From the NCBI GenBank assembly GCA_049487715.1, contig CP150550.1, positions 1,054,001-1,118,000 of the forward strand: a DNA stretch of 64,000 bases. The letters run 5' to 3'. The notes below the pieces were generated by a model that had not been told where the DNA came from, made no database searches, and saw only the letters and a program-made list of their open reading frames with translations. Positions 10,875-20,389 of this stretch are shown piece by piece. The translations under genes and the position numbers were made by a program. Each line of letters opens with the position of its first letter. Within the stretch, counting starts at the first letter, position 1. Origin of the DNA: Pycnococcus provasolii (Eukaryota > Chlorophyta > Pseudoscourfieldiophyceae > Pseudoscourfieldiales).

Positions 10875-11288
10875 TTACACGGGTAGCGGCGTACTTGCCG
10901 GGGCGATTTTGTTGATGACCGTCTTGACACCAGGCATATTGAGTGCAGTGCCCACGACGGGGAGTTGTCGCAGGAACATGACGACGGTGGGCAGAAATCC
11001 GCGGAAGAGCAGGAGGAATCCGTAGCTCTGTATGAGGAAGCCGAACAGCGGCCACTTGATGACAACGAGGAAGAACCCGAACCCGAACAGAAGCGCGCCC
11101 TTTGCGTTTCTTGCTGAGGTGAAGAACTTGAGCGTCGCGGATGGTCCGATTGTGAGCGCGACTCCGCTGAGGAAGAGTATGTTTCCCATGGCGAGCAGTC
11201 CTCGGTCGAAGAAGAGCATGACGCCGAGCATGAAGAAGAGCAGGCCGAAGCCGGTGAGTCCGATGCCGATCTTCTTGCTGTCGTCCAT
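10875..11288 (-). CDS. GOLT1: Vesicle transport protein GOT1/GOLT1
   Basis: 137 aa with four closely spaced hydrophobic segments, the size and layout of the GOT1/SFT2-like family that acts in ER-Golgi vesicle fusion. Family-like features are the short polar N-terminus followed by KIGIGLTGFG, then LFFDRGLLAMGN, FLSGVALTIG, RNAKGALLFGFGFFLVV and the PVVGTALNMPGV tail. The start 11288 (MDDSKK) fits the family. It is head-to-head with RPAP1; the 270-bp gap contains a long telomere-like array. Confidence 0.9.
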   Translation of the reverse strand: MDDSKKIGIGLTGFGLLFFMLGVMLFFDRGLLAMGNILFLSGVALTIGPSATLKFFTSARNAKGALLFGFGFFLVVIKWPLFGFLIQSYGFLLLFRGFLPTVVMFLRQLPVVGTALNMPGVKTVINKIAPASTPLPV

Positions 11289-11454
11289 GACTGACTGCTA
11301 TAGTTGCAGTTGGACTTCAAAAGCAAGAGGTCCCAAAGCCAAAGCGACGACAAATGACGGAATGAGAGAGATAAACAGACCACCGGTGCCCGCTTTTATT
11401 CTTCCCTCCCTCCCCTCCAAGGAGGAAAAAACAGTTTGAAAATGCTTCCTGGGA

Positions 11455-11464
11455 GGGTTAGGGT

Positions 11465-11499
<35 letters not shown>

Positions 11500-11505
11500 G
11501 GTTAG
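11455..11505 (+). repeat. Telomere-like (TTAGGG/TTTAGGG) array
   Basis: Eight consecutive units mixing GGGTTTA and GGGTTA, ending 53 bp before the RPAP1 start codon and 167 bp upstream of the GOT1-like start. The mixture of 6- and 7-base units argues against simple capture of a homogeneous telomere end. Confidence 0.9.
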
Positions 11506-11558
11506 CTCCTGATCAGGACACAAATCACACCTCCGTCTCCTTCTCCTGAAGTCTTGAC

Positions 11559-14500
11559 ATGTCCGACGACCTGGATCCCGAGCTCGACGCGCTGCTCGCC
11601 GAGCAGGCGCAGTTCATGCGCGCGCAAAGGCAAAGGAACGCAACAAATGTGGCGGAGGCGGCACCTGCGGCAACTCTCATGAGACACAAAAAAGACGACG
11701 CGAACCAGCAGCCAGCAGTCAAGGCGACGGCGGCGGCGGCGGGAGCGGCGGCGGAGGCGGCGGCGGCGCAGCCTTCTTCAACCAGCCAAGGTGCAGCAGG
11801 GGCTTCGCTGAAGCCTCTTCTGTCAGGCATCATCGGAGACATTGTCGAGCACGACTCCGACTCCGACTCCGACTCCGGCTCCGATGAAGGGGAACCTCCA
11901 GAACCGGGGCAGAAACGTAATGGAGGAACTCAAGCGGCGTGGGCACTCAAGCACGCGCCGTTCCCAGTCGCAACGAGACGCGCGGTGGAGCCGCCGCCAC
12001 CGCTGCCAACAACAAAGACTGCCACCCGAGGTGGTGAGGACAACGTGAACGATAACGACATTGATGGTGAAAACCGAAGGGCTATTGCACGTATGGGTGA
12101 CGACGGCGTGGCGGCAGCTGTCTCTGAGCTCGCGGAAATCCTGCCCAAGGCTAAGCTGGACTTTCTGAGAAAACGAGGAGCTGTCAGACCGACTTCTAGC
12201 ACCAGCGCGCCAAAACACTCTCCCTCACCACCCTCATCACCAGCGCCAGCACCACCAGCAGCACCCGTCTCCATGACCACGACGACGACGACGACGACGA
12301 CGACGGAAACGACAACGACAAATCAGCAGCTGTACCACCCGACGGATGAATCGGCGCTACTTCGCTACACGCTTGATGGGAAACCTGGTCCAAGGCTTAG
12401 CGAAGCCGTCGCACGCCAAGCTGCAGCGGCGGACGCCGCCTCCCCCGCGTACGTCGCGGGCTCGGGGGACGTCGCAGCGGACGAAGCGAGGCCGCTGCGA
12501 GAGTGGGTAAGCCTCTGCGGCTCCGCTGCGCTGCCTCAGCGCTGCGCTGCACTCCGTGCACTATCGCGCACGCTCGCGCATGTGAGAGATGGCGACGCGG
12601 ACATGCTTCGATATGCGGCAACCGACACTCGGCATGGCGGTGCCGGGGTACCGCTGGCGGCGGCGGCATCAGTGTCGCGAAGCGCGTTAGCGAATGGCGG
12701 CACTGACTGCCTCGCTACCACCGCTGCCATCGCTGAGGCGTCACGCGTGCTTGCGCTGATTGAGGCGTGGGTGGCGTGCGCGCATCGAATTGCAAATCCA
12801 TCCTCGTGCGAAGAATTGCCATCAAGGCATGTGCTGTGTACACCACTGCGCCGCGAGAGAGGCGGGTGGGCAAGCGACTGGGTGGCGGCGCCTTGCACGT
12901 ACGGCTTTCTGCTTGATCCGACTGTCGACGATGCGTCATCCTGGCAGTGGCCACTAGAGCACTGGAAGGCACTAGGTGCCTTTGCCTTTGCACAACGCGG
13001 CGGCGGCGGTGGCGGTGGCGAAGGAGGAGAAGGAGGAGAAGTACGAGGGGACGACAGCAATTGTGACTCCAGCGACCCGCGCGTGCTGCGCATTCTCGTG
13101 GCGACAATCGCCGTTGCACCAGCCAAGGCTCGCGAGACGCTTGCCGCACAACTTTTCGGACCGTTGCTCCCCGCATCGACTCGGGGAGCACCTCGACTTG
13201 CTGCTCTTGGTCTAAATGCCGGCGTCCCCCCACGACATGAAACCATCCAATTCGCATGCGATCTCATCGTCGCGGGTGCGACAGGCCCTTCGGTTCGGTT
13301 TGCCGTGGCATTGCATCGACACGCTCTTCAAACTCTGCCCGATCTGGAGCAGGACGACGACGAGAACGATGCGGCGTGGAGGATGGCACTGCATCTTTGG
13401 GCCGCTCTCGTAGCCGTGGCGGACCGACCTGATGTACATGGCAACCCCGAGGCTGCCGCGGCGCTTGGGCGCATGCCAACACTCGACGAGTACTTCCCAC
13501 GTATTGCACGCCGACTGCAGCCACCGGCGAGCACGCAAGCGAACGATGGCGTGGTAGCGGCGGCTTTTGACGCCGCCGCCACCTTTTCGACGGCAACTCG
13601 GCTCGTTCTGCTGACGGCACAGTGCAACGCGGCACTAGCGCGCCTTGCTCTGGGATGGATCGCTGTCCCGGGTAACGGGCGCACCCACCGAGGACGTTGA
13701 CGATACCGACGTTGCCGCTCTTGTCTACCTCGCCGAGCACGTTCGTCTCGGCGCCGCGGGCGGCGCAGCGACGGCGCCAGGTGCGACGCCTGGCATCAGT
13801 CCTCAGGCCTTGCGTCATGCAACGCTTATGCATGCCGTGCCTCGCGCACGTTCGCTGCTAGCGGCAACTTCAGCGGCGACGTCGGTGTCGGCCGCCGTAT
13901 TTCGCGCTCTCAGGCGGTGTACGGCGGTGCTGCTTGCGCTCGACGCTTCTGGCGGCATTGCCGACGACGGCACTTCGGGCACCACCGTACCATCTGACGA
14001 GATGGATGCTCGCTCTCTGGTGCTTGATAGCTTGGCGTTCGCGCGTGAGTGTGCATCCCGATGGTCCTGCAGAGACAATACGGCAACTTGGTCCGAATCA
14101 AGTCCAAGTGACGAGGCACCCGCGGCAACTTGCGTTCATCTCATGGTGACGGCATCTCGCCTGCTGGCGCCCTTGCTCGCGCGCGAGCTGCCCGCGATGG
14201 GTAATGCGCTTTGTGACGCGCTGGCGTCCGCGGTGGCCTTCGTCGTTCCGCCTGGCCACGACCGCCTCGCGGCGTCCGCGGCGTCGGCACTCGGCGACGT
14301 GGCTGCCCACATGAGCGGTAATACGGGCACGTCGCAGGGTGCTTCCGCGGCGCTGAGGCGGTGCGTGATTCCGCTCGTGAGGCTGAATGACGGCGACAAG
14401 GACGATCAGTCGCAGGAAGACGGGGAGCAGCAGCCGCAGCAGCCGCACAATGTCGTGCACGACGATGAGCAGGAGGATGCGGATTGGGGCGTGAGTGCGT

Positions 14501-15558
14501 GCATGCTACGCATGATCCTGCCATGGCGTAGCCGTGAGGGCTCACGCGCGCCGCTGGGTAAGGCGTGGGCTCTGCAAAGCCTGGAGCAGGTTCAGGGGGA
14601 CCCCACGGGAATTGCACCGCCTGAGTCGTCGGAATCGTGTGCTCCCGTCTTTGAGGTGCTTGCATCGCTGTGCTACCGCCTTCACTTCACGTCGAGATCG
14701 GACGATGGCATGTCGCGGCACGAACGTCTGTGGTCGCTCTGCCGCGCCGTAGGTCATCCGGGTGGTACCGCGGCATCGTTGCTGGCTTCAGCCGACGTCG
14801 TGCCGTGGGATGGCGGAATGATGCCGTGGCAGGTTGACGACGTCGAGGCGACTACGACGACCACGGATTATCACGAAGGGTGCATGTCGGCGCTGCTCGA
14901 CGATGCTGCGGATGCCGCATTTCGCGACTCCAGCGGACCACATCCACTTGGACGTGACCCAAGCCTCTGGGAACCGCTCGTTGCACGTTTGACGGATGCG
15001 GCGTTTGGACGAGCACAATCGCTGGCGTGGCTGCTTTCTCGCGCGTTGCTCCCTCGCGAAGGCGAAGAAGATGACGCGACGCAGGCTAGCATTCTCAGGA
15101 CGCTGGCCGCTGCAGAAGGCTTTGTGCTGCTGCCTGCGCTTGACGTCCCCAGATCATCGTGGAAGAGTGCAGAATCATCGTGGGCGGAAGCGTTTGTGAC
15201 TTCTCCAGCTTGCATGGGCATTTCGTCGCACACGATGGAGGCAAAGGGGACGGAGCTACCAAGCGCAAGCCTCGATTTGATTCGACGTGAGATGAGGCTC
15301 CCATGTGGCGTTGTCGCAGCGGTGATGGCTGGTGCTTTAGCACGCTCGCTGCTGGATTCTGCGACGCAGAGACGCACGGCGCGAAAACTTCTTATGAGCG
15401 CGCCGATTCGTCTCGTCGCCGTCGTGCTGCACCTGACTTCCCTTAACAGACAAAGTGAAGATGGCCAGGATGCCTTGGCTGACGCGATTGATGATGGATT
15501 CGAAGACAACGACTTGCGTGAGAGGTTTAACGAGGCTATGACTCTGTTTTGTTTGTGA
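11559..15558 (+). CDS. RPAP1: RNA polymerase II-associated protein 1 (RPAP1/MINIYO), with one frame break
   Basis: RPAP1/MINIYO links RNA polymerase II to transcription of developmental genes. The N-terminal block IIGDIVEHD, the block ENRRAIARMGDDGVAAAVSE followed by a segment ending LDFLRKRGA, and the LRYTLDGKPGP motif follow the RPAP1 N- and C-box order. Low-complexity Ala, Thr and Gly tracts separate them. The first frame stops at 13698-13700. The following frame, one base ahead, is open from 13639 to 15558 and continues as helical repeat-like sequence. Skipping one base between 13639 and 13697 gives 1,332 aa, close to animal RPAP1 length. No GTACGT or GTAAGT donor is present there, so an indel is likelier than an intron. 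It converges on the next gene 32 bp away. Confidence 0.8.
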
Positions 15559-15590
15559 AATGTAAATTTTACTCTAAATTTCATTTTATT

Positions 15591-16568
15591 TTATATGAGG
15601 AAATGCCCGAGAATCGCACGTGCGATGACACGACTGCACTCCTCTGAATTCGCGACGACCGTGTGAGCGTCCAGTGTTTCGAGCTCTGCGTACGACCACG
15701 CGCCGGATGCGACGTCGAAACCGTCGATGTCGTCGTCGAGCATCTGCGCGACGACCTGAACACGTGCGTCGCCGTCGTCGCCTGATGCCCATGTAAGCCA
15801 GCAGTGAAGGAGGCGTACTTCATCGGCATGCACGTGCTGAGTGCGCTTGCGAGCGCAGTCTGTGAACTCGCGGAGAGCACGTTCGGGAAGACTGCGCAGT
15901 GCATCTGCGCCGTCTTCGAGCGGTCCGATCCAAGGCCAGTTCACCTCAACCAGCATTTCGTCGCGAGCGCGCGAGCGCATGTGCGGCATACCTGCCTTCC
16001 AAGCGAGTGCATACGCGCGCATGGCGTGCAGGAGTCGTTCGTCCATGGCGCGCACGAGAAGTTCCTGTAGAAGTTGCTGCGCTCGTTTTGCGTCGCGAGC
16101 GCCTAGGTCAAGCACAGCTGCCGAGTGGTTTGTTTGTGTTCGCATAGCTGGTGTGAGGCTTGGTATCGCCCGCGTGACTTGTTTCGTGAGTTCGGACATT
16201 TCCGTTTCTTCTTCACCATCTTCTGTGTTTGTGTTTGTGTTTGTGGAAGTCGTAGCTGCGTTGTTGTTTGCATTTCCGTTAACGATTTGCTCCGCCACGA
16301 GTCGTGCGACAAGCTCCGTGGCTGCCGTTGACGCGTCGTCCTCCTTCTCTGAAAAGAAAGAAGGTTGTTTGCCTACGAGCCTGCTTTTCTCGAGAGCAGC
16401 TGAGGCTGGCGAGGATTCCGCACACTTGTCGCTCATGAGTTTTGCCACGCGTGCGTCGATGACAGGCACGGCGTCGAGTTGTTTGAGCAGGTCGATGATA
16501 TGCGTGAGTGCGACTAAGTGGGACGCGTGTGTGGTGGCTAGGAGCATATGACATGGTAAACGGCCCAT
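15591..16568 (-). CDS. Hypothetical protein, helical
   Basis: 325 aa, not recognised. The N-terminal 50 residues are helical and hydrophobic/charged (LVALTHIIDLLKQLDAVPV). A disordered Asn/Thr/Glu-rich stretch follows (about 95-125), then a helix-rich C-terminal half with KRAQQLLQELLVRAMDERLL and several Trp-containing segments. No signal peptide, membrane span or catalytic motif is evident. It may be an alpha-helical repeat adaptor. The frame is supported by normal amino-acid composition and its tail-to-tail fit with RPAP1. It is head-to-head with the DUF177 gene. Confidence 0.6.
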   Translation of the reverse strand: MGRLPCHMLLATTHASHLVALTHIIDLLKQLDAVPVIDARVAKLMSDKCAESSPASAALEKSRLVGKQPSFFSEKEDDASTAATELVARLVAEQIVNGNANNNAATTSTNTNTNTEDGEEETEMSELTKQVTRAIPSLTPAMRTQTNHSAAVLDLGARDAKRAQQLLQELLVRAMDERLLHAMRAYALAWKAGMPHMRSRARDEMLVEVNWPWIGPLEDGADALRSLPERALREFTDCARKRTQHVHADEVRLLHCWLTWASGDDGDARVQVVAQMLDDDIDGFDVASGAWSYAELETLDAHTVVANSEECSRVIARAILGHFLI

Positions 16569-16941
16569 GGCTCCACAGGTGTTGGTTTGGTTTGCTTTGG
16601 AATAAAGTTCCCAAGGATGGATGGGTCAATAGGGAAGCTGTCTGTCTGTCGGTCTGTGGGTTGAAAAGCTGTTGGGGGGGGATTTGAAAAATGCCAAAAA
16701 GGGAACAGAGGGATATTGGTGCTAGGAGGGATCCCCATTATTACGGGGATGTTACACTGGGTGGGCCCCAACCCGTTTGCGTTTGGTTTTTGTTTTGGGA
16801 CTGGTTGTCTGGTGTCTGGTTCTTCTGATGACGTTGCCCTTTCTCTCTCGCATTCTTCCGTCTTCATCTCCATCTTCGCCTTCATTTTCACCTTCATCTC
16901 CATCCGTCGCTTCTGTTCAACCGTCTCTGTTTCATCTTCCC
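16569..16941. other. Divergent intergenic region, hypothetical / DUF177
   Basis: 373 bp with a short G-run at 16674-16682 and an inverted-repeat-like segment GGGATCCCC/ATTACGGGGAT near 16728-16749. No telomere-like units are present. It presumably contains both promoters. Confidence 0.35.
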
Positions 16942-17871
16942 ATGGCCTTCCCTTTAGGGACTTCGCCTGCCTCACTCCGCTTTTCTCGCCCTTCTTCTGT
17001 GAACTCTCTTCCTCCCCCTCTGTTTTGTCGTCCTGGGTTTTGTGGTTTGCGTCGACGCCAGACGTCGTTCGTCTTTGCGTCGTCATCTGGAATCTCGTCG
17101 GAGTCGTTCCCCAACCACGCCGCGGGGGAGTCGTTCGCGCCACACCCGTCACGCGAGTATAAGCAGTTCCCCAGTTCGCCTTCTTCTTCGGGCTCGGGGA
17201 CGACGAACGACAAGGATTCAGAAAGCAGAATATCCGACGCGGACGACGCGCGACCGAAAAACGCGGGAAACGGAAAGGCCGCCGCGAGAAGAGCCAGGCA
17301 GAGAAACGCCGGAAGTGTCTACTGGGATGACAGCGGCGCGAACCTTGCCGGATCCGTCGCCGTGACCGTTGGCGAGCTCAAGAGGTGCGTCGCGTACGAA
17401 GATGGCCTGTACCAGACAAACACGACCATGCAGGACCTAGGCGTAATACCCGCGTCTATGGACACGGACATTCCCAAGTCCGACGCGCCAGTCGCCGTCG
17501 CCATGAAAGCTAACGCGCTCGGACGCGAGGCTGACTGGCTACTCGACGGACGCGCCGTCTCCAGCCTGCCGTGCCGCTGCGACCGCTGCGCGAAGAAGTT
17601 CAGATATGTGCACTCGACGCCCGTGCGCGCATACCTCAGCCGAGGACAGCGCGGCCTGACTGGGCTCACGTCGCGCAACGACGAGACGTTCGTGCCGGTG
17701 GATACGTCCAATCGCGCCGACCTCACTCCCATCCTCGCGAACGCGTTCATGTCCAGCCTGCCTCTCAGGCTCCTCTGCCCGGAGTGCACGGATCCTGACG
17801 ACGCGGACACGCCGAAGGAGTGGGTGACCTCCTCCACAGACGACCAACCGCAGCCTGCGAGGCGAAGATGA
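16942..17871 (+). CDS. DUF177/YceD family plastid protein
   Basis: 309 aa. A Ser/Pro/Arg-rich transit peptide (about 1-50, MAFPLGTSPASLRFSRPSS) precedes a polar linker. The YceD/DUF177 core has the CXCXXC-like motif CRCDRCAKKF and the C-terminal LRLLCPECTD motif. Bacterial YceD is encoded beside rpmF, and plant DUF177 proteins are needed for 23S rRNA accumulation in plastids, so a role in plastid 50S biogenesis is inferred. ATG 16942 is chosen over an upstream in-frame start at 16777 because it starts the transit peptide. About 60 charged residues separate transit peptide and core. Confidence 0.78.
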   Translation: MAFPLGTSPASLRFSRPSSVNSLPPPLFCRPGFCGLRRRQTSFVFASSSGISSESFPNHAAGESFAPHPSREYKQFPSSPSSSGSGTTNDKDSESRISDADDARPKNAGNGKAAARRARQRNAGSVYWDDSGANLAGSVAVTVGELKRCVAYEDGLYQTNTTMQDLGVIPASMDTDIPKSDAPVAVAMKANALGREADWLLDGRAVSSLPCRCDRCAKKFRYVHSTPVRAYLSRGQRGLTGLTSRNDETFVPVDTSNRADLTPILANAFMSSLPLRLLCPECTDPDDADTPKEWVTSSTDDQPQPARRR

Positions 17872-17996
17872 CGACAACCTGAGCATCCCTCATTCAGTAA
17901 TGAAGTGTACTTTACTCTGTCTGTCCAGCGGTTGTCCATTCACACCACCCACTTTCCCCGTTCTGCCCGTTCATTCCCCGGTGCCATTCCCTGCGC

Positions 17997-18039
17997 GTTA
18001 GGGTTTAGGGTTGGTGTTCGGGCTCGTGTTAGGGTTAGC
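17997..18039 (+). repeat. Degenerate telomere-like cluster
   Basis: GTTAGGGTTTAGGGTTGG, then degenerate GTTCGGG, then GTTAGGGTTAG. It lies 563 bp before the NIN-like start and 125 bp after the DUF177 stop. Confidence 0.75.
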
Positions 18040-18540
18040 TTCGCCTCCCCCGGAGTGGGATCTTTTTCGTTGGTTCACGGGACGTCACGTGATCAAAAGA
18101 GCAAAAGACGACGCGTTACGCGAGAGGGGCTGCCCTACCCGTACTTACCGCTCACCTCCCGGCCGCCGGGCAACGTACGGCCGTACTTCCTAGCCGAGAC
18201 ACAGGGGAACGGGAACACGGCAAACTACCCGTACACTGGCTTCCCTTGCACTCGGTCCCCTTGACTTTGTCCCTAGGAAGAGGAAGTACCCGGGTAGAGA
18301 CCACTTGCCAAAACCGGAGAGTCTCCCCTTTGCTTGCCCTTAATGGCCTTTTGCACTTTCCACAGGGGACTACCAGGGTAGGGGAGTGTGCCCAGTCCAG
18401 TCCAGTCCTGTACCGTGTGCCCAGTACTACAGTCCAACGGAACCTCACAGTCTCCCGTTTCTTTTTCCAGCCTTAAGCTTAAGTAGTCCCTCCCTTATTG
18501 CTTGCTTAAGGCTTTTTTTGGTGCTTGCTTAAGGCCCGCC

Positions 18541-18572
18541 TCTCTCTCTCCCCTCTCTCTCTCTCTCTCTCT
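18541..18572. repeat. CT dinucleotide repeat in 5' leader
   Basis: An almost pure CT tract that ends about 30 bp before the NIN-like start codon. Pyrimidine-rich leaders of this kind are common core-promoter or 5' UTR features in plants. Function is not shown here. Confidence 0.6.
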
Positions 18573-18602
18573 TGCTCCTTGCCTATCAAATACAACACAG
18601 CT

Positions 18603-20330
18603 ATGGGTACAACACCGCCTGTGGGTCCTCCAGTGCCAACGTCACAGCACCCAGCCTCGTCGCTCGAGTACCTGCACAGGATCCTCCTGCCCGTCGAAAC
18701 CGCGCAAGACGCGCAGGAAAAGGCGCAGGCTGCTGCTCTCGCAGAAGACGCCTCGCTTCACGGGGCGCCTCCTCAGACCGCGCAGGACGCTGTCGCGGAA
18801 CAACACGGATTAAGTGGGGTGCTCGCAGCAGCCTTTGCCAACCAAAACAACGCACATCACCGCGGGTACAGCACCGTCGGGGAAAACGCAACCGCGGCGG
18901 TGGCAAACGTACAGCAACAATTATTTCAGGCGCAGCAGCAAAAACTCGCGAACGCGAACGAACAGGTCATGGCCGGCTTGGCGCACGCGCACCAACAGGC
19001 AAAAGAAGTCGCCGGAGCGGGGGGATTCAGGCCAGGGGCGGTCTTAAACTCGCTCAACACATATGCGCCAAACTCGTTCGATCTGGCGCTCGCGCACGGC
19101 GTCAACCTCCACGCGGCAGCAGCCGCGGCAGCGACAGCAACGACGTCCCTGCAGCAGGCGACGACGCAGACGCACAGCGCGCACGCCCACCATCCCGAAG
19201 GGAGCGTGCACGGAGCTCACCACGTCTATGGGCCGAACGCCGGAAACGTCGCGTATGCCGCGGGTGACAGCACACGTGGAGGCAGCTACTTCACCATGCT
19301 GTCCAATCAAACTGGCGAGACGCTCGACACCTCAAGAGGAGGGGACGACGACATCGGCCCAGAAGACTCTGCGGCTGCAGACATCGCGCGTTTGCCAATC
19401 AACAAGGAGGATCGCGCGAAGCAACTTCAGGCTCTGCAAAGCCTATTCGTGTATCGTCTCAAGGAGGCTGCAGCTCGGCTCGGGGTAGGAACGACTAGCC
19501 TAAAGCGCATCTGCCGAGCGCATGGAATCAAGCGCTGGCCGCACCGCAAGGTGTTCTCCGTCGCAAAAAGCGTAGAGCAGCTTCGGACAGCGACGGGATG
19601 TGCAACGCAAGCGAACGCCGCGGTTCTCACGATGGCGGCGGTGTGCCGCCACAAGGAGAAACAGGAAATGGTGCCTAACGTGCGTGCTTTGCCAACTCAG
19701 GTGAACGCCGCGGTGGCGATGGGGCCGAATGCCGTAGACATGAGCATGCGAGGCGAGACGCTATACCAGAATCTCGTCGCAGAAGGCCGCGCAATGAACG
19801 CCAACCAGCCTCAAGCCGCCGACGACGGCAACGCTTCCGGGCCTGAGCCTCAGCAGGACAGCAATCCTCGTAGGAGGGACGCGACGCCGCCAAGCGAGGC
19901 TGACGAGGGAACAACTGAGCAGAATCAGCCGACTGATGGCGACAACGGAAATAAATTAGCGACGACGGAGTATGCCAATCCTATCTACGACAGCAACGGC
20001 GCGATCCGCGACGGCAAGTCGATGATGTTGGCCAAGGCGGGGGTTCACGATGATACGATGAGCATAGTGAAGGTGGAGTACGGCGATGACGTTGTGAAGC
20101 TGCGCATCAAGCAGGATGACGCGCTGTCTTGCCGCGCGCTCCTTTCTGCGGCAAAGCAGCGCTTCCAATTACCCAGCGATGTTCGCATGCGGCTCAAATA
20201 CCAGGATGCTGATGGCGAGTGGCTGCTTTTGAGCGATGATGCAGATCTCGTCGAGGCATGGGCAAGACGTGACAAGGGAACTCGCAACGGCAGCTTACGC
20301 CTTCGCATGAGTGATCAAAAAGCAAATTGA
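18603..20330 (+). CDS. NLP: RWP-RK + PB1 transcription factor (NIN-like protein)
   Basis: 575 aa. The RWP-RK DNA-binding domain lies at about 286-318: LKEAAARLGVGTTSLKRIC, then a short segment ending KRWPHRK. A PB1 domain lies at about 484-568 with the acidic OPCA-like stretch LLSDDADLVEAW. RWP-RK plus C-terminal PB1 defines NIN-like proteins, which regulate nitrate responses, whereas RKD proteins lack PB1. The N-terminal 280 residues are Gln/Ala/His-rich with no recognisable NLP GAF-like sensor region. The canonical RWPxRK core is intact, with His as x (RWPHRK). ATG 18603 follows the CT tract. Nitrogen control is inferred from the family. Confidence 0.9.
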   Translation: MGTTPPVGPPVPTSQHPASSLEYLHRILLPVETAQDAQEKAQAAALAEDASLHGAPPQTAQDAVAEQHGLSGVLAAAFANQNNAHHRGYSTVGENATAAVANVQQQLFQAQQQKLANANEQVMAGLAHAHQQAKEVAGAGGFRPGAVLNSLNTYAPNSFDLALAHGVNLHAAAAAAATATTSLQQATTQTHSAHAHHPEGSVHGAHHVYGPNAGNVAYAAGDSTRGGSYFTMLSNQTGETLDTSRGGDDDIGPEDSAAADIARLPINKEDRAKQLQALQSLFVYRLKEAAARLGVGTTSLKRICRAHGIKRWPHRKVFSVAKSVEQLRTATGCATQANAAVLTMAAVCRHKEKQEMVPNVRALPTQVNAAVAMGPNAVDMSMRGETLYQNLVAEGRAMNANQPQAADDGNASGPEPQQDSNPRRRDATPPSEADEGTTEQNQPTDGDNGNKLATTEYANPIYDSNGAIRDGKSMMLAKAGVHDDTMSIVKVEYGDDVVKLRIKQDDALSCRALLSAAKQRFQLPSDVRMRLKYQDADGEWLLLSDDADLVEAWARRDKGTRNGSLRLRMSDQKAN

Positions 20331-20389
20331 GCGAGAAACATGTTTTCGGAATGAAAATGTTATGAAAACACAATTTAAACACCCTCTTT

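Larger units (their letters stand above)
17872..18602. promoter_or_regulatory. Intergenic region upstream of the NIN-like gene
   Basis: 731 bp containing a degenerate telomere-like cluster at 17997-18039, several TACCCG-type motifs at about 18130-18410, paired TTAAGCTTAA/GCTTAAG words near 18475-18535, and a CT repeat at 18541-18572 just before the start codon. No gene is supported. Confidence 0.45.

Noticed and set aside
12000-12320. Trinucleotide runs in RPAP1 as a CRISPR-like or satellite array
   Set aside because: They are in-frame Thr and Ala codon repeats inside a coding sequence with no spacer structure.
13554-13640. Small intron to explain the RPAP1 frame break
   Set aside because: The only GT/AG pairs have poor donors unlike the GTACGT/GTAAGT seen in all supported introns, and they would remove protein-like sequence.
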